Below, piece by piece: positions 7,920 to 15,678 of a DNA stretch of 31,238 nucleotides. The stretch is from Bacillota bacterium (GTDB lineage: Bacteria > Bacillota > UBA4882 > UBA8346): contig JAEYRX010000097.1 of the NCBI GenBank assembly GCA_023435225.1, positions 1-31,238 of the forward strand, given 5' to 3'. Within the stretch, counting starts at the first letter, position 1. The number at the start of each line of letters is the position of its first letter. Both the position numbers and the translations under genes were made by a program. The notes under the pieces are model-generated. The model was given only the letters and a program-made list of their open reading frames with translations. It was not told where the DNA came from and did not search any database.

Positions 7920-7931
7920 AGATGTAATTAG

Positions 7932-8164
7932 ACGGGACTGTTGCAAAATAAGCTTTTTGTTCGTTCTGTCCACCCAGCCCTTAAACGGCTGGGTTAGGTA
8001 TATATAAAGACTTCTAAACCCCCTATGGGGCGGTAAATGCTTCGAAGCATAACCCAGCCTCAATCATGGGGCTTGAGAACGATTCTGTAAACCTAGTCAG
8101 GTCCTTTAGGGCCTGGTGGAGATGAGGACATTTGTTGGTTTTTTTGATTTTGCAACAATCCCGT
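7932..8164. mobile_element. 233-bp element with IS-like terminal inverted repeats
   Basis: The left end ACGGGACTGTTGCAAAAT (7932-7949) and right end ATTTTGCAACAATCCCGT (8147-8164) are inverted repeats of 18 bp with one mismatch. No transposase is encoded. No exact target-site duplication is visible. The interior is almost wholly occupied by a structured-RNA candidate (7967-8130). It is either a MITE carrying an RNA or the shell of an insertion sequence into which an RNA element was placed. Downstream, 8165-8357 holds nothing I recognise. Confidence 0.7.
7967..8130 (+). ncRNA. Structured RNA candidate, HEARO/omega-RNA-like, no nuclease gene
   Basis: Several helices nest without conflict. TCCACC (7969-7974) closes with GGTGGA (8115-8120). 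GGCTGGGTTA (7987-7996) pairs perfectly over 10 bp with TAACCCAGCC (8050-8059) and encloses CCCC/GGGG and the 14-base palindrome ATGCTTCGAAGCAT (8037-8050). Then come GCCTCA/TGGGGC and CAGG-TCC/GGG-CCTG (about 8098-8114). TGTCC at 7967 could alternatively pair with GGACA at 8126. The order of elements and the 3' core (GTCAGGTCC, CCTGGTGG, GAGGAC) remind me of HEARO, the guide RNA of IscB. That resemblance is from memory; no IscB gene is next to it. Orientation is assumed plus. Confidence 0.45.
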
Positions 8165-8357
8165 TTATCCTTGGTCTGAAAATCCTGAAAACGATTATAA
8201 TAATATTAAGTGTTTTAACAGTTTTTGTCCTTATTTCCAGCTAAAATTAATTGGTTTTCCAAATTCAAAAAGGATTTTCCCGGACTAGTGTTGAATCATT
8301 GAAAAATCAGAGAGGAAAACTATAACTTAGATTTTTCCGAGAGGATTCGAGTTTAAA

Positions 8358-8933
8358 ATGATCCCAATAATTTTGGCTTCGACCTCACCACGAAGAGCAG
8401 AGTTATTAAAGCAAATCGGGATTGAGTTTACGGCTTACGCCAGTAATCTCGACGAAGAACAGATAATATCGGATACACCTGCCAAAATGGTGATGGATTT
8501 GGCTTTGGCCAAAGCTCAAAAAGTGGCTTCATCAGTAAAGAATGGTTTGATTATCGGCTCAGATACTATTGTAGTTACCGAGAACCAAATCTTAGGAAAA
8601 CCTGCTGGTTCTAAAGATGCCAAAGCGATGTTGACTAAGTTAAGCGGAAAAATCCATTCAGTATTTACCGGTCTGGCTTTGATAAAACAACCGGGAAATA
8701 AAATTATGGTTGATTTTGAAGAGACTGAAGTTAAGTTTCGCCGTTTAACACCAAGTGAGATTGAGGCTTATGTAGCCGCCGGAGAACCGTTGGACAAAGC
8801 CGGAGCTTACGGTATTCAGGGTAAAGGCGCAGTTTTGGTAGAAGGAATCAATGGTTGCTATTTTAACGTAGTAGGTCTTCCAATAGCTAAACTCGTTACT
8901 ATGTTAAAAGAGTTTGGGATTTCGGTATTTTGA
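8358..8933 (+). CDS. maf: Maf-family nucleoside triphosphate pyrophosphatase
   Basis: The 191-residue product is a full-length Maf protein. These enzymes hydrolyse non-canonical or selected nucleoside triphosphates (dTTP/UTP in the YhdE branch) to monophosphate and pyrophosphate in the cytoplasm, and are linked to division control. Visible motifs are LASTSPRRAELL at the N-terminus, GSDTIVV (about 66-72), LGKPAGSKDAKAMLTKLSG, HSVFTGLALI and DKAGAYGIQGKGA near residue 150. AGAGGA lies ahead of the ATG. It opens the maf-radC-mreBCD block common in Bacillota and is separated from radC by a weak terminator-like hairpin. Confidence 0.93.
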   Translation: MIPIILASTSPRRAELLKQIGIEFTAYASNLDEEQIISDTPAKMVMDLALAKAQKVASSVKNGLIIGSDTIVVTENQILGKPAGSKDAKAMLTKLSGKIHSVFTGLALIKQPGNKIMVDFEETEVKFRRLTPSEIEAYVAAGEPLDKAGAYGIQGKGAVLVEGINGCYFNVVGLPIAKLVTMLKEFGISVF

Positions 8934-8962
8934 GAATTGCTAAAATATAACTCCCACTACAA

Positions 8963-9007
8963 TTTTTTAAAAACACACATCTATTTTTATGAGTGTTTTT
9001 AAAAAAA
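8963..9007. terminator. A/T-rich terminator-like hairpin between maf and radC
   Basis: TTTTTTAAAAACAC-a-CAT faces ATG-a-GTGTTTTTAAAAAA across a CTATTTTT loop, with one A-A mismatch. The structure is nearly symmetrical, so it could act in either direction. Read-through into radC is possible. Confidence 0.45.
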
Positions 9008-9044
9008 GTGTCAGTAATATTTTAGCTGCTTCCGAGGTGAGTTA

Positions 9045-9734
9045 GTGGAGCGTCGGCTTACGATTAAAGATTTGCCTGCCGAGGAGCGGCCCCGTGAAAG
9101 ATTGATCCATAATGGGGCCGAACATTTATCAACTGCTGAACTGTTAGCTATTATTTTGAGAACCGGTTCCGCTAAACGCACAGCGGTTGACTTGGCTGAA
9201 GAATTATTGGTTAATTTCAAGGATTTACGGGGACTGGCTAAAGCATCATTAGTAGAAATATCTCAGTCTCCGGGAATCGGACAGACAAAAGCCGTACAAT
9301 TGAAGGCCGCTTTTGAACTTGGAAGAAGGCTGCTTACCGGCAATCCTAGTTTATTACCGACTATTAAGAAACCGGGAGATGTGTTCGACCTTCTTAAAGC
9401 CGCTTTTCAGGATCTTGATCGGGAACATTTTAAAGTAATTCATCTTAATACGAAGAACCAAGTGTTAAAGGTAGAAACTACGGCCATCGGTATTTTATCC
9501 TCTTCTCCGGTGCATCCGCGGGAAGTTTTTAAAGAAGCTGTCAAAATGAGTAGTGCCGGAATTATTTTAGCTCATAACCATCCTAGCGGGGATCCGACTC
9601 CTAGTCAGGACGATCTATTGTTAACAGCACGGTTACGTGAAGTCGGTGAAGTTTTGGGAATTACAGTTATTGATCATGTTATATTTGGTGATAATAGATA
9701 TGTGAGCCTCAAAGAACGCGGACAATTGGCATGA
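9045..9734 (+). CDS. radC: RadC/UPF0758 family JAMM-domain protein
   Basis: This 229-residue protein has an N-terminal helix-hairpin-helix region (about residues 24-95, with SPGIGQTKAVQLKAAFELGRR-type spacing) and a C-terminal MPN+/JAMM domain. The metal motif H177-x-H179 followed by S187 and D190 (HNHPSGDPTPSQDD) is complete. RadC was named for a DNA-repair phenotype that later work did not support, so its function is uncertain. The GTG at 9045 follows GAGGTGA (9034-9040). It keeps the usual place between maf and mreB. A heptad-repeat tract begins 5 nt after the stop. Confidence 0.93.
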   Translation: MERRLTIKDLPAEERPRERLIHNGAEHLSTAELLAIILRTGSAKRTAVDLAEELLVNFKDLRGLAKASLVEISQSPGIGQTKAVQLKAAFELGRRLLTGNPSLLPTIKKPGDVFDLLKAAFQDLDREHFKVIHLNTKNQVLKVETTAIGILSSSPVHPREVFKEAVKMSSAGIILAHNHPSGDPTPSQDDLLLTARLREVGEVLGITVIDHVIFGDNRYVSLKERGQLA

Positions 9735-9738
9735 AATT

Positions 9739-9887
9739 AATTGACAATTGACAATGTACAATTGACAATTACAAATTAGGCCGAGAAACTCTATCAAATT
9801 AACAATTAAAGTATAGAATCAATTGACAATAGTAATATTAAAAATAGTTTTTAAGTATTAATTGTCAATTCTCAATTGTCAATTGTG
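9739..9887. repeat. Facing heptad repeats between radC and mreB
   Basis: The left arm (9739-9773) is AATTGAC, AATTGAC, AATGTAC, AATTGAC, AATTACA. The right arm (9860-9887) is AATTGTC, AATTCTC, AATTGTC, AATTGTG. The arms are inverted relative to each other and could pair as a long hairpin around an A/T-rich middle that itself holds AATTGAC again (near 9821). No gene is seen here, and no clear mreB promoter could be picked out. Confidence 0.75.
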
Positions 9888-9976
9888 AATTTGAATAGAT
9901 ATTTCCGCTCCCATGAACTAAAAGTCCGGTACATAATTTACTAACATAATTTAATACATCGTGGAGGGAGTTTGGA

Positions 9977-11020
9977 ATGTTTAAATCAATATTAGGTCAT
10001 TTTGCCAAAGATATGGGTATCGATCTTGGTACTGCCAATACTTTAGTTTATGTTCAAGGCCGGGGTGTAGTTCTTCAGGAACCAACCGTAGTTGCAATTG
10101 AAAAAGATACCAATAATATTTTTGCGGTTGGTAATGAAGCCAAACAGATGGTTGGGCGGACACCAGGTAATATTATAGCTGTTCGACCCATGAAAGACGG
10201 GGTAATCGCCGACTTTGACGTTACCGAAAAAATGCTCCGTTATTTTATTAGAAAAGCTGGTAAAAACGTAGGTGTCTTGGCTCCCCAAGTTATTATCGGT
10301 GTTCCTTCAGGAGTAACTGAAGTTGAAAAACGGGCGGTTATGGATGCCGGCCTCCAGGCTGGGGCCAGAGAGGTTTTCCTGATTGAGGAACCAATGGCAG
10401 CTGCTATTGGCGCCGGATTGAATGTTGAAGAACCTACCGGTAATCTTATTATAGATATTGGCGGTGGTACGACTGAAGTAGCGGTAATTTCACTTGGAGG
10501 TATCGTTTCCAGCCGTTCAATACGGATCGCCGGTGATGAAATGAATGAAGCAATCGTTCATTATATTAAACGAAATTATAATTTAATGATCGGAGAACGA
10601 ACTGCCGAAGAAATAAAGAAAGATATCGGTTCGGCTTATCCGGATGGGAATGAGCAACGGCAGGAAATTCGAGGGCGTGACCTTTTAACCGGTCTTCCTA
10701 AAACCATTAAGATTACCAGCCGTGAAATCCAGGAAGCGCTCTCTGAACCTATTTCCGGTATTGTAGAAGCGGTTAAAATGACTTTGGAGAGAACTCCACC
10801 GGAGTTGGCTGCTGATATTCTTGATAAAGGACTGGTAATGGCCGGTGGCGGATCTTTATTACGCGGAATTGATCGTTTATTAGCCGAAGAGACCGGGATG
10901 CCGGTGCAAATTGCCGATGATCCATTGACTTGTGTAGCTCGTGGCACCGGTTTAGCTTTGGAACGTAACTATCATGACCTGAAGAAAGTCTTGTTGACAT
11001 CAAATAGAAAAATGGCATAA
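9977..11020 (+). CDS. mreB: Actin-like rod-shape protein MreB
   Basis: The 347-residue protein is the cytoskeletal ATPase that forms membrane-bound filaments and steers side-wall peptidoglycan synthesis with MreC, MreD, RodA and PBP2. It shows the actin-fold phosphate-1 motif DMGIDLGTANTLVYV near the N-terminus, an N-terminal amphipathic start (MFKSILGHF) suited to membrane binding, IIGVPSGVTEVEKRAV, FLIEEPMAAAIGAGL, phosphate-2 LIIDIGGGTTEVAVIS and LVMAGGGSLLRGID. TGGAGGGAG lies just before the ATG. Length fits the family. mreC follows after a repeat-filled gap of 120 nt. Confidence 0.97.
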   Translation: MFKSILGHFAKDMGIDLGTANTLVYVQGRGVVLQEPTVVAIEKDTNNIFAVGNEAKQMVGRTPGNIIAVRPMKDGVIADFDVTEKMLRYFIRKAGKNVGVLAPQVIIGVPSGVTEVEKRAVMDAGLQAGAREVFLIEEPMAAAIGAGLNVEEPTGNLIIDIGGGTTEVAVISLGGIVSSRSIRIAGDEMNEAIVHYIKRNYNLMIGERTAEEIKKDIGSAYPDGNEQRQEIRGRDLLTGLPKTIKITSREIQEALSEPISGIVEAVKMTLERTPPELAADILDKGLVMAGGGSLLRGIDRLLAEETGMPVQIADDPLTCVARGTGLALERNYHDLKKVLLTSNRKMA

Positions 11021-11026
11021 TTTTTA

Positions 11027-11121
11027 AGTTAATAGTTTACAGTGTACAGTTTATAGTTTATAGTTTAGAGTTTTAAGATATTTGATGGTTTTGAACTGTT
11101 AACTCTTAACTGTCAACTGTT
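11027..11121. repeat. Facing heptad repeats between mreB and mreC
   Basis: Seven units in strict register (AGTTAAT, AGTTTAC, AGTGTAC, AGTTTAT, AGTTTAT, AGTTTAG, AGTTTTA; 11027-11075) face four inverted units (AACTGTT, AACTCTT, AACTGTC, AACTGTT; 11094-11121). The arms can pair imperfectly, so the mRNA would carry a long hairpin between these operon genes, ending just before the mreC ribosome site. Confidence 0.75.
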
Positions 11122-11140
11122 TTATTGAGGTGACCATTTC

Positions 11141-12028
11141 TTGTTCCAATTATTTGCAAATCGCCGTTTTTTGATAATTGCTTTGGTTTTTCTCTTGATA
11201 ACTTGGGTGATGTTTGTTTCATCACATCAACGGAGTCAAGAAGGTAAAATCGAATACTTTTTTAATACTGCTATGATTCCGGTGGAGAGTATTTTTAACT
11301 ATCTTAGCGGTATGGTTGAGAATAGTTGGAACACTATTACAACTTTAGCCCAATTGAAAAATGAGAATGAAAAACTAAAAACGGAAATAAATGATTTGAG
11401 GGTCCGTCAAATTGGCCTGGATGCCTTAAAGTCGGAAAATGATCGCCTAAGGTTGGCTTTGGATTTTCAAAAGACTCAAACTAATGAACTACTAAGCGCC
11501 GAGGTTATTGCAGTTAATCCCAGTAATTGGAATCAAACTATTACCATTAATCGAGGCCATAATAATAAGATTAAAAAAAATATGGCCGTAATTACTCCGC
11601 AGGGTGTAGTTGGCCGAATCGGAGAAGTTCGGGCAAATACCGCCGAAGTAATTTTGATTACTGATCCTAGAGAAGGAAACTTTATCGGCGGAGTAATTAA
11701 ACGGACTAGGAATTTGGTGATCATAAACGGCGGAGGACGGTTTCGCGGTGAATGTACGGTCCAACCCGCAGTTGAAAGTTATTTTATGGATTTGAAGAAA
11801 AAAGATTTAATTATTACCGCCGAGACTAGTGAAATATTCCCCCGGGGACTTCCGGTCGGGCGAATTGTTTTTGTTGATAAGACCATCAATAATATGGTCT
11901 CAAAAGCTTATCTAAAACCAGTGGTCAACTTGGGGAAATTACAGATGGTTTATATTATTACAAACAAAAAAGACCTTCCGGCGAATACCGACTCAAGAGG
12001 TTCAATTGATGAAAATATTAATCCTTAG
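11141..12028 (+). CDS. mreC: Rod-shape-determining protein MreC
   Basis: The 295-residue bitopic membrane protein links MreB to the wall-synthesis enzymes outside the membrane. One transmembrane segment spans about residues 8-26 (FLIIALVFLLITWVMFV). A coiled coil follows (about 70-115, LKNENEKLKTEINDLR and SENDRLRLALDFQ), then the MreC beta domains with GVVGRIGEV, LITDPREG and RGLPVGRIV. The start is TTG at 11141, chosen because GAGGTGA (11127-11133) sits 7 nt before it. The 3' end overlaps mreD by 20 nt, showing translational coupling. Confidence 0.95.
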   Translation: MFQLFANRRFLIIALVFLLITWVMFVSSHQRSQEGKIEYFFNTAMIPVESIFNYLSGMVENSWNTITTLAQLKNENEKLKTEINDLRVRQIGLDALKSENDRLRLALDFQKTQTNELLSAEVIAVNPSNWNQTITINRGHNNKIKKNMAVITPQGVVGRIGEVRANTAEVILITDPREGNFIGGVIKRTRNLVIINGGGRFRGECTVQPAVESYFMDLKKKDLIITAETSEIFPRGLPVGRIVFVDKTINNMVSKAYLKPVVNLGKLQMVYIITNKKDLPANTDSRGSIDENINP

Positions 12029-12521
12029 TATTGTGGTGATATTAGCGGTGGCTATTCAAGCTACGCTATTAGCAGCATTACATTTGCCAGGTCAAATAAT
12101 TCCTGATCTAGTCCTAATTTTAGTGGTCTCTTTTGGACTATTACGTGGATCGGACCAAGGTCTTTTTTTTGGATTATTCGCCGGCTTTTTTCTGGATTTG
12201 CTTTCCGGCGGTATTATTGGTGTTCAAGCTCTATCAAAAATGATTTTAGGATTTGCTTCAGGTTTCATGGAAAAGAATATTTTTAAAGATAGTTTTTTAA
12301 TCCCGTCAGCAACAGTGTTTGTAGCTACTTTAATCTTCGAATCTTTTAATATTTTTATGTATTTAGCTTTTAATGCCAATTATAACTTTTTTAGTACTTT
12401 TTTTTCGACTGTCATACCGTTGGCTTTGTATAATGCAATATTGACTCCATTGGTCTATCATTTACTTTTGAAAGTAGAACGTTGGCTGGAGGAACGGGCC
12501 GGAGAAACCGGGAAAATGTAA
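12009..12521 (+). CDS. mreD: Rod-shape-determining protein MreD
   Basis: This 170-residue, highly hydrophobic protein has about five membrane segments and the conserved pattern PGQIIPDLVLILVVSFGLLRG, then GLFFGLFAGFFLDLLSGG. MreD is an inner-membrane component of the elongasome that works with MreC to regulate PBP2-RodA. The ATG at 12009 is preferred over the TTG three bases upstream; AAGAGG at about 11995-12000 supplies the ribosome site inside the end of mreC. It is followed after 19 nt by mrdA. Confidence 0.93.
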   Translation: MKILILSIVVILAVAIQATLLAALHLPGQIIPDLVLILVVSFGLLRGSDQGLFFGLFAGFFLDLLSGGIIGVQALSKMILGFASGFMEKNIFKDSFLIPSATVFVATLIFESFNIFMYLAFNANYNFFSTFFSTVIPLALYNAILTPLVYHLLLKVERWLEERAGETGKM

Positions 12522-12540
12522 TTGATGGGGGCTCTAGGCA

Positions 12541-14661
12541 GTGAAGGATACCGCTTTAAAAAATCTAGAAACCAAATTTCGATATCTGGCAGGCATAGTT
12601 TTGGTGGTGTTTGCCGTTCTATTTGTCAGATTGTGGGTGCTGCAAATTATGGAAGGCGCCACAATTATGGTTAAATCTAAAGAAAATCAAACCCGGATTA
12701 TAAGTATTGATGCACCCCGGGGAATTTTTTACGACCGAAACGATAATATTCTGGTAACCAGCCGTATCTCTCATAATGTATTGGTAGTGCCGGAAGACAT
12801 TGAAGATAAACCGGAAGTAATAAAGCTATTAAGTAAAATATTAAAAATAAGCGAAGCCGAGTTAAAGGCTAAATTGGAACCGAACCCTAAAGTTACGCGA
12901 ATTCCTTATCAATATATTCCCATCAGCAAAGACGTTGATCCGGTGACAGTTATTAAACTTCTTGAAGCTAAATTTGATTTACCCGGAGTTGAAGTTGACG
13001 AGGTTCCGGTTCGTTCTTATCCTTATGTGGAGTTGGCCTCACATCTTTTTGGATACATTCGCGAAATTAATAACCGCGAATTAAGCCAATTGAAAAATAA
13101 AGGCTACCGCTTGGGAAATAATATCGGAAAAACCGGTTTAGAGCGTACTTATGAGGATTTTTTACGTGGTGTCAGCGGAGGGAGAAATTTTGAAGTTGAT
13201 ATTCACGGGCGTCCATTACGACTGTTGGAAAATAGGGAACCGGTTCCCGGTAATAACCTTCATTTGACTATTGATCTGAAAGTCCAACAAGCCGCCGAAA
13301 AGGCCCTAGATGAGCAGTTGGCTTTCTTACAAAAATATACCAAGTATAAGAATGCCAAATCCGGTGCTGTTTTGGCACTTGATCCACGTAATGGAAATAT
13401 ATTGGCCATGGTTAGTAAGCCGGGATTTGATCCTAATGCTTTTGTCGGCGTGATGCCTCCGGAAGTAGCTAATAATATTTATAGAAATCCGCTCCATCCA
13501 CTTACCAATAGGACCATACAGGGGCAATTTGCACCTGGTTCGACTTTTAAACCAATTACCGTCATTACCGCCTTAATGGAGAATAAGGTTGATTTAAAAG
13601 ACCGTTTTTACTGCAACGGCTATGATCCGATTTGGGGAAATAAGTTTAAATGTTGGATAATTAGTGCTACTTCCGGTCCACGGCAACATGGAGCAGAGAA
13701 TGTAATCGATGGGCTGAAAAATTCCTGTAATATAGTAATGGCCGAATTAAGCCGGCGTATTGGGCCGGAAACTTTAGCCAAATATTCACGATTTTTCGGA
13801 TTGGGCAAGCCGACCGGCCTTAATCTTTACCCGGGAGAAGCTTCCGGATTGGTACCTGACCCTGAGTGGAAACGCCAGAATACTAAGGAGAAAATATGGT
13901 ATCCTTTAGAGACTATGATGTTTGGAATCGGTCAAACTTATCTTTTAGTCACTCCTTTGCAATTAGCTGAAGTATATGCAGCAATCTCTAATAATGGTAA
14001 AGTCTACCGACCACATCTTGTTTCCAAGATTACTTCTCCGTCCGGAGAATTAATTACCAAGTTTAATCCACAATTGGCAATGGATTTACAATTACCGCCG
14101 GCAGTTAAATCAATTGTTCAAGAAGGGTTAACCGAAGTAGTAGGTGATGGAGGAACAGCATCATATGCTTTTCAGGGTTTTCCGCTTGATAAATATCCGA
14201 TTGCCGGTAAAACGGGAACGGCTCAAAAGCCGCCTTACGATAATTCCGGTGTATTCGCCTGTTATGCTCCAGCCAATAAACCGGAAATTGTAATAGTAAT
14301 CTTTGTTGAACAAGGTGGTTCCGGAAGCGGCGGGGCGGCTCCGGTTGCCCGAAAAATATTGGAAGCTTATTTTGATTTGAACCAGAAACCAAAAGTTGTA
14401 GCACCTGCTCCAAAAGCTACCCCTTCAGCCGATGTTGCTGATCCGGAGACTGTAGGTCCAACCAACGGACTCAACGGAACTAACGGAATGATTGGAACAC
14501 AGGTTCAAAAGCCGACTCCGGCCGGAAGTTTACCGACTTCCAATACCCCGGCTCCTACAAATAAGGCCAACGTGAATAAACCAAGCCCTACTCCAATTAT
14601 TCCGGAGCATAAACCTGAAGTAAAACCAAGTAATGAAAGCATTGAGCCTGTTGTGGATTGA
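12541..14661 (+). CDS. mrdA: Penicillin-binding protein 2 (class B, elongasome transpeptidase) with proline-rich tail
   Basis: The 706-residue protein cross-links peptidoglycan in the side wall. It has one N-terminal membrane anchor (about residues 16-36), a dimerisation domain (about 55-220, with APRGIFYDRNDNILV and GKTGLERTYEDFLRG) and a transpeptidase domain holding all three active-site motifs: S334-TF-K337 (catalytic Ser334), S395-C-N397 and K557-T-G559. After about residue 600 the protein continues with some 100 residues rich in Pro, Thr, Asn and Lys (KPTPAGSLPTSNTPAPTNK), a low-complexity extracellular tail. The GTG start follows GGGGG at about 9 nt. It is co-directional with mreBCD, and RodA, its glycosyltransferase partner, is encoded at 17093. 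Confidence 0.94.
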   Translation: MKDTALKNLETKFRYLAGIVLVVFAVLFVRLWVLQIMEGATIMVKSKENQTRIISIDAPRGIFYDRNDNILVTSRISHNVLVVPEDIEDKPEVIKLLSKILKISEAELKAKLEPNPKVTRIPYQYIPISKDVDPVTVIKLLEAKFDLPGVEVDEVPVRSYPYVELASHLFGYIREINNRELSQLKNKGYRLGNNIGKTGLERTYEDFLRGVSGGRNFEVDIHGRPLRLLENREPVPGNNLHLTIDLKVQQAAEKALDEQLAFLQKYTKYKNAKSGAVLALDPRNGNILAMVSKPGFDPNAFVGVMPPEVANNIYRNPLHPLTNRTIQGQFAPGSTFKPITVITALMENKVDLKDRFYCNGYDPIWGNKFKCWIISATSGPRQHGAENVIDGLKNSCNIVMAELSRRIGPETLAKYSRFFGLGKPTGLNLYPGEASGLVPDPEWKRQNTKEKIWYPLETMMFGIGQTYLLVTPLQLAEVYAAISNNGKVYRPHLVSKITSPSGELITKFNPQLAMDLQLPPAVKSIVQEGLTEVVGDGGTASYAFQGFPLDKYPIAGKTGTAQKPPYDNSGVFACYAPANKPEIVIVIFVEQGGSGSGGAAPVARKILEAYFDLNQKPKVVAPAPKATPSADVADPETVGPTNGLNGTNGMIGTQVQKPTPAGSLPTSNTPAPTNKANVNKPSPTPIIPEHKPEVKPSNESIEPVVD

Positions 14662-14684
14662 GAATTTTTAAATAATACCATGAT

Positions 14685-14850
14685 TATATAAGTTGAACTA
14701 AATACTGCTATGTACTCTTTCTCATTCGGCTTTTGATCGGCATTTATACAGCTACAAATAATAACATCAGGCTGGATAAATGCCAAACTTCACTGAACAT
14801 GCAATCAGTATGGAAAAGCTTATTCGTATGATTTAGTTCATCTTATATCA
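14685..14850. repeat. Palindromic element, TATATAAGTTGAA family (divergent copy)
   Basis: The arms TATATAAGTTGAACTAAAT (14685-14703) and ATTTAGTTCATCTTATATCA (14831-14850) match with one internal mismatch. An inner stem GGCATTTAT/ATAAATGCC (14739-14747/14776-14784) is present, but the CTAAAGCCG loop of the other copies is replaced; a CATTCGGCTTTTG remnant lies near 14723. It sits between mrdA and minC. Confidence 0.7.
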
Positions 14851-14892
14851 AAGGCCAAAATTTCGGTAGTAACGAATTTTGGCCTTTGATAT
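14845..14892. other. 18-bp perfect hairpin upstream of minC
   Basis: ATATCAAAGGCCAAAATT (14845-14862) pairs perfectly with AATTTTGGCCTTTGATAT (14875-14892) around a 12-nt loop. There is no T tract, and it shares the TATAT border with the preceding palindromic element, so it may be that element's second unit rather than a terminator. A stray AAAGGAGGA follows near 14905 without a gene. No other feature is seen in 14893-14981. Confidence 0.6.
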
Positions 14893-14981
14893 ATAGTGCT
14901 GTCTAAAGGAGGATTTTTCTTTTAAGTAGCGAACTAAAGTTAAGTGATGTACAACTATTTGATACGGCAAGGAGATATTGA

Positions 14982-15662
14982 ATGGCGGGGGCAGAAAATT
15001 CAGAGATAACCAATAGAACTGCTAATGGTTCTGAGAGTGTGGTTTTTAAAGGTTACAAAAACGGTTTAAACCTGATAATACCGGAAAACGGGCCGTTTGA
15101 ACATTGTACTGAAGAAATTAGAAGTCGTCTGGAACAATCTCAGGATTTCTTTAAGGGAGCTAAAATCATCGTAGATACAGGTAATCGCATATTAGCTCCT
15201 AAGGAACGGGCCTCAATGCTAAAACTTTTGAAAGATTTTGGATTAAATCCGAGTTTTGTTGAGGAAGTCAAATCAATTAGCGGCAGTAACAATGAAAATG
15301 AAAAAAATTCCTTCGAAAGTGACCATTTCAGAGCCACTATTACTGTAAAAAAAACGGTTCGTTCAGGTCAGCGGGTTGCTTTTGGGGGTAATTTAGTAAT
15401 AATGGGTGATGTCAATCCTGGTGCTGAGGTCGTGGCTAGCGGCGATATTATTGTTTTAGGCACTCTCCGGGGTACGGCTCACGCCGGCGCCGAAGGTGAT
15501 GAAACCGCCCAAATAATAGCTTTTCAATTGAGACCGGTACAGATTAGAATAGCCGGAGTTTTCACCCGAGATTCCGAACCGGAACAAAAAGGGAAAAGTG
15601 TAGGCCCTGAAGTAGCAAAGATTAAAGATCAGATGATTGTAGTGGAACGAGTCAGTTATTAA
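14982..15662 (+). CDS. minC: Septum-site-determining protein MinC
   Basis: The 226-residue protein inhibits FtsZ ring assembly away from midcell and is recruited to the membrane by MinD. The N-terminal domain (about residues 20-95) carries the FtsZ-directed fold. The C-terminal right-handed beta-helix (about 112-226) is recognisable from TVRSGQRVAFGGNLVIMGDVNPGAEVVASGDIIVLGTLRGTAHAG, which in the family mediates dimerisation and MinD binding. AAGGAGA precedes the ATG. The length fits the family. It is followed 16 nt later by minD. Quoted residues are split by natural spacing in the protein. Confidence 0.94.
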   Translation: MAGAENSEITNRTANGSESVVFKGYKNGLNLIIPENGPFEHCTEEIRSRLEQSQDFFKGAKIIVDTGNRILAPKERASMLKLLKDFGLNPSFVEEVKSISGSNNENEKNSFESDHFRATITVKKTVRSGQRVAFGGNLVIMGDVNPGAEVVASGDIIVLGTLRGTAHAGAEGDETAQIIAFQLRPVQIRIAGVFTRDSEPEQKGKSVGPEVAKIKDQMIVVERVSY

Positions 15663-15678
15663 TTAGGGAGGTTTTTTT

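Noticed and set aside
9739..9887. CRISPR array
   Set aside because: Units are 7 bases with no spacers; this is a degenerate tandem repeat.
14900..14981. Leader peptide behind the strong AAAGGAGG near 14905
   Set aside because: No ATG, GTG or TTG at workable spacing that gives a plausible frame.
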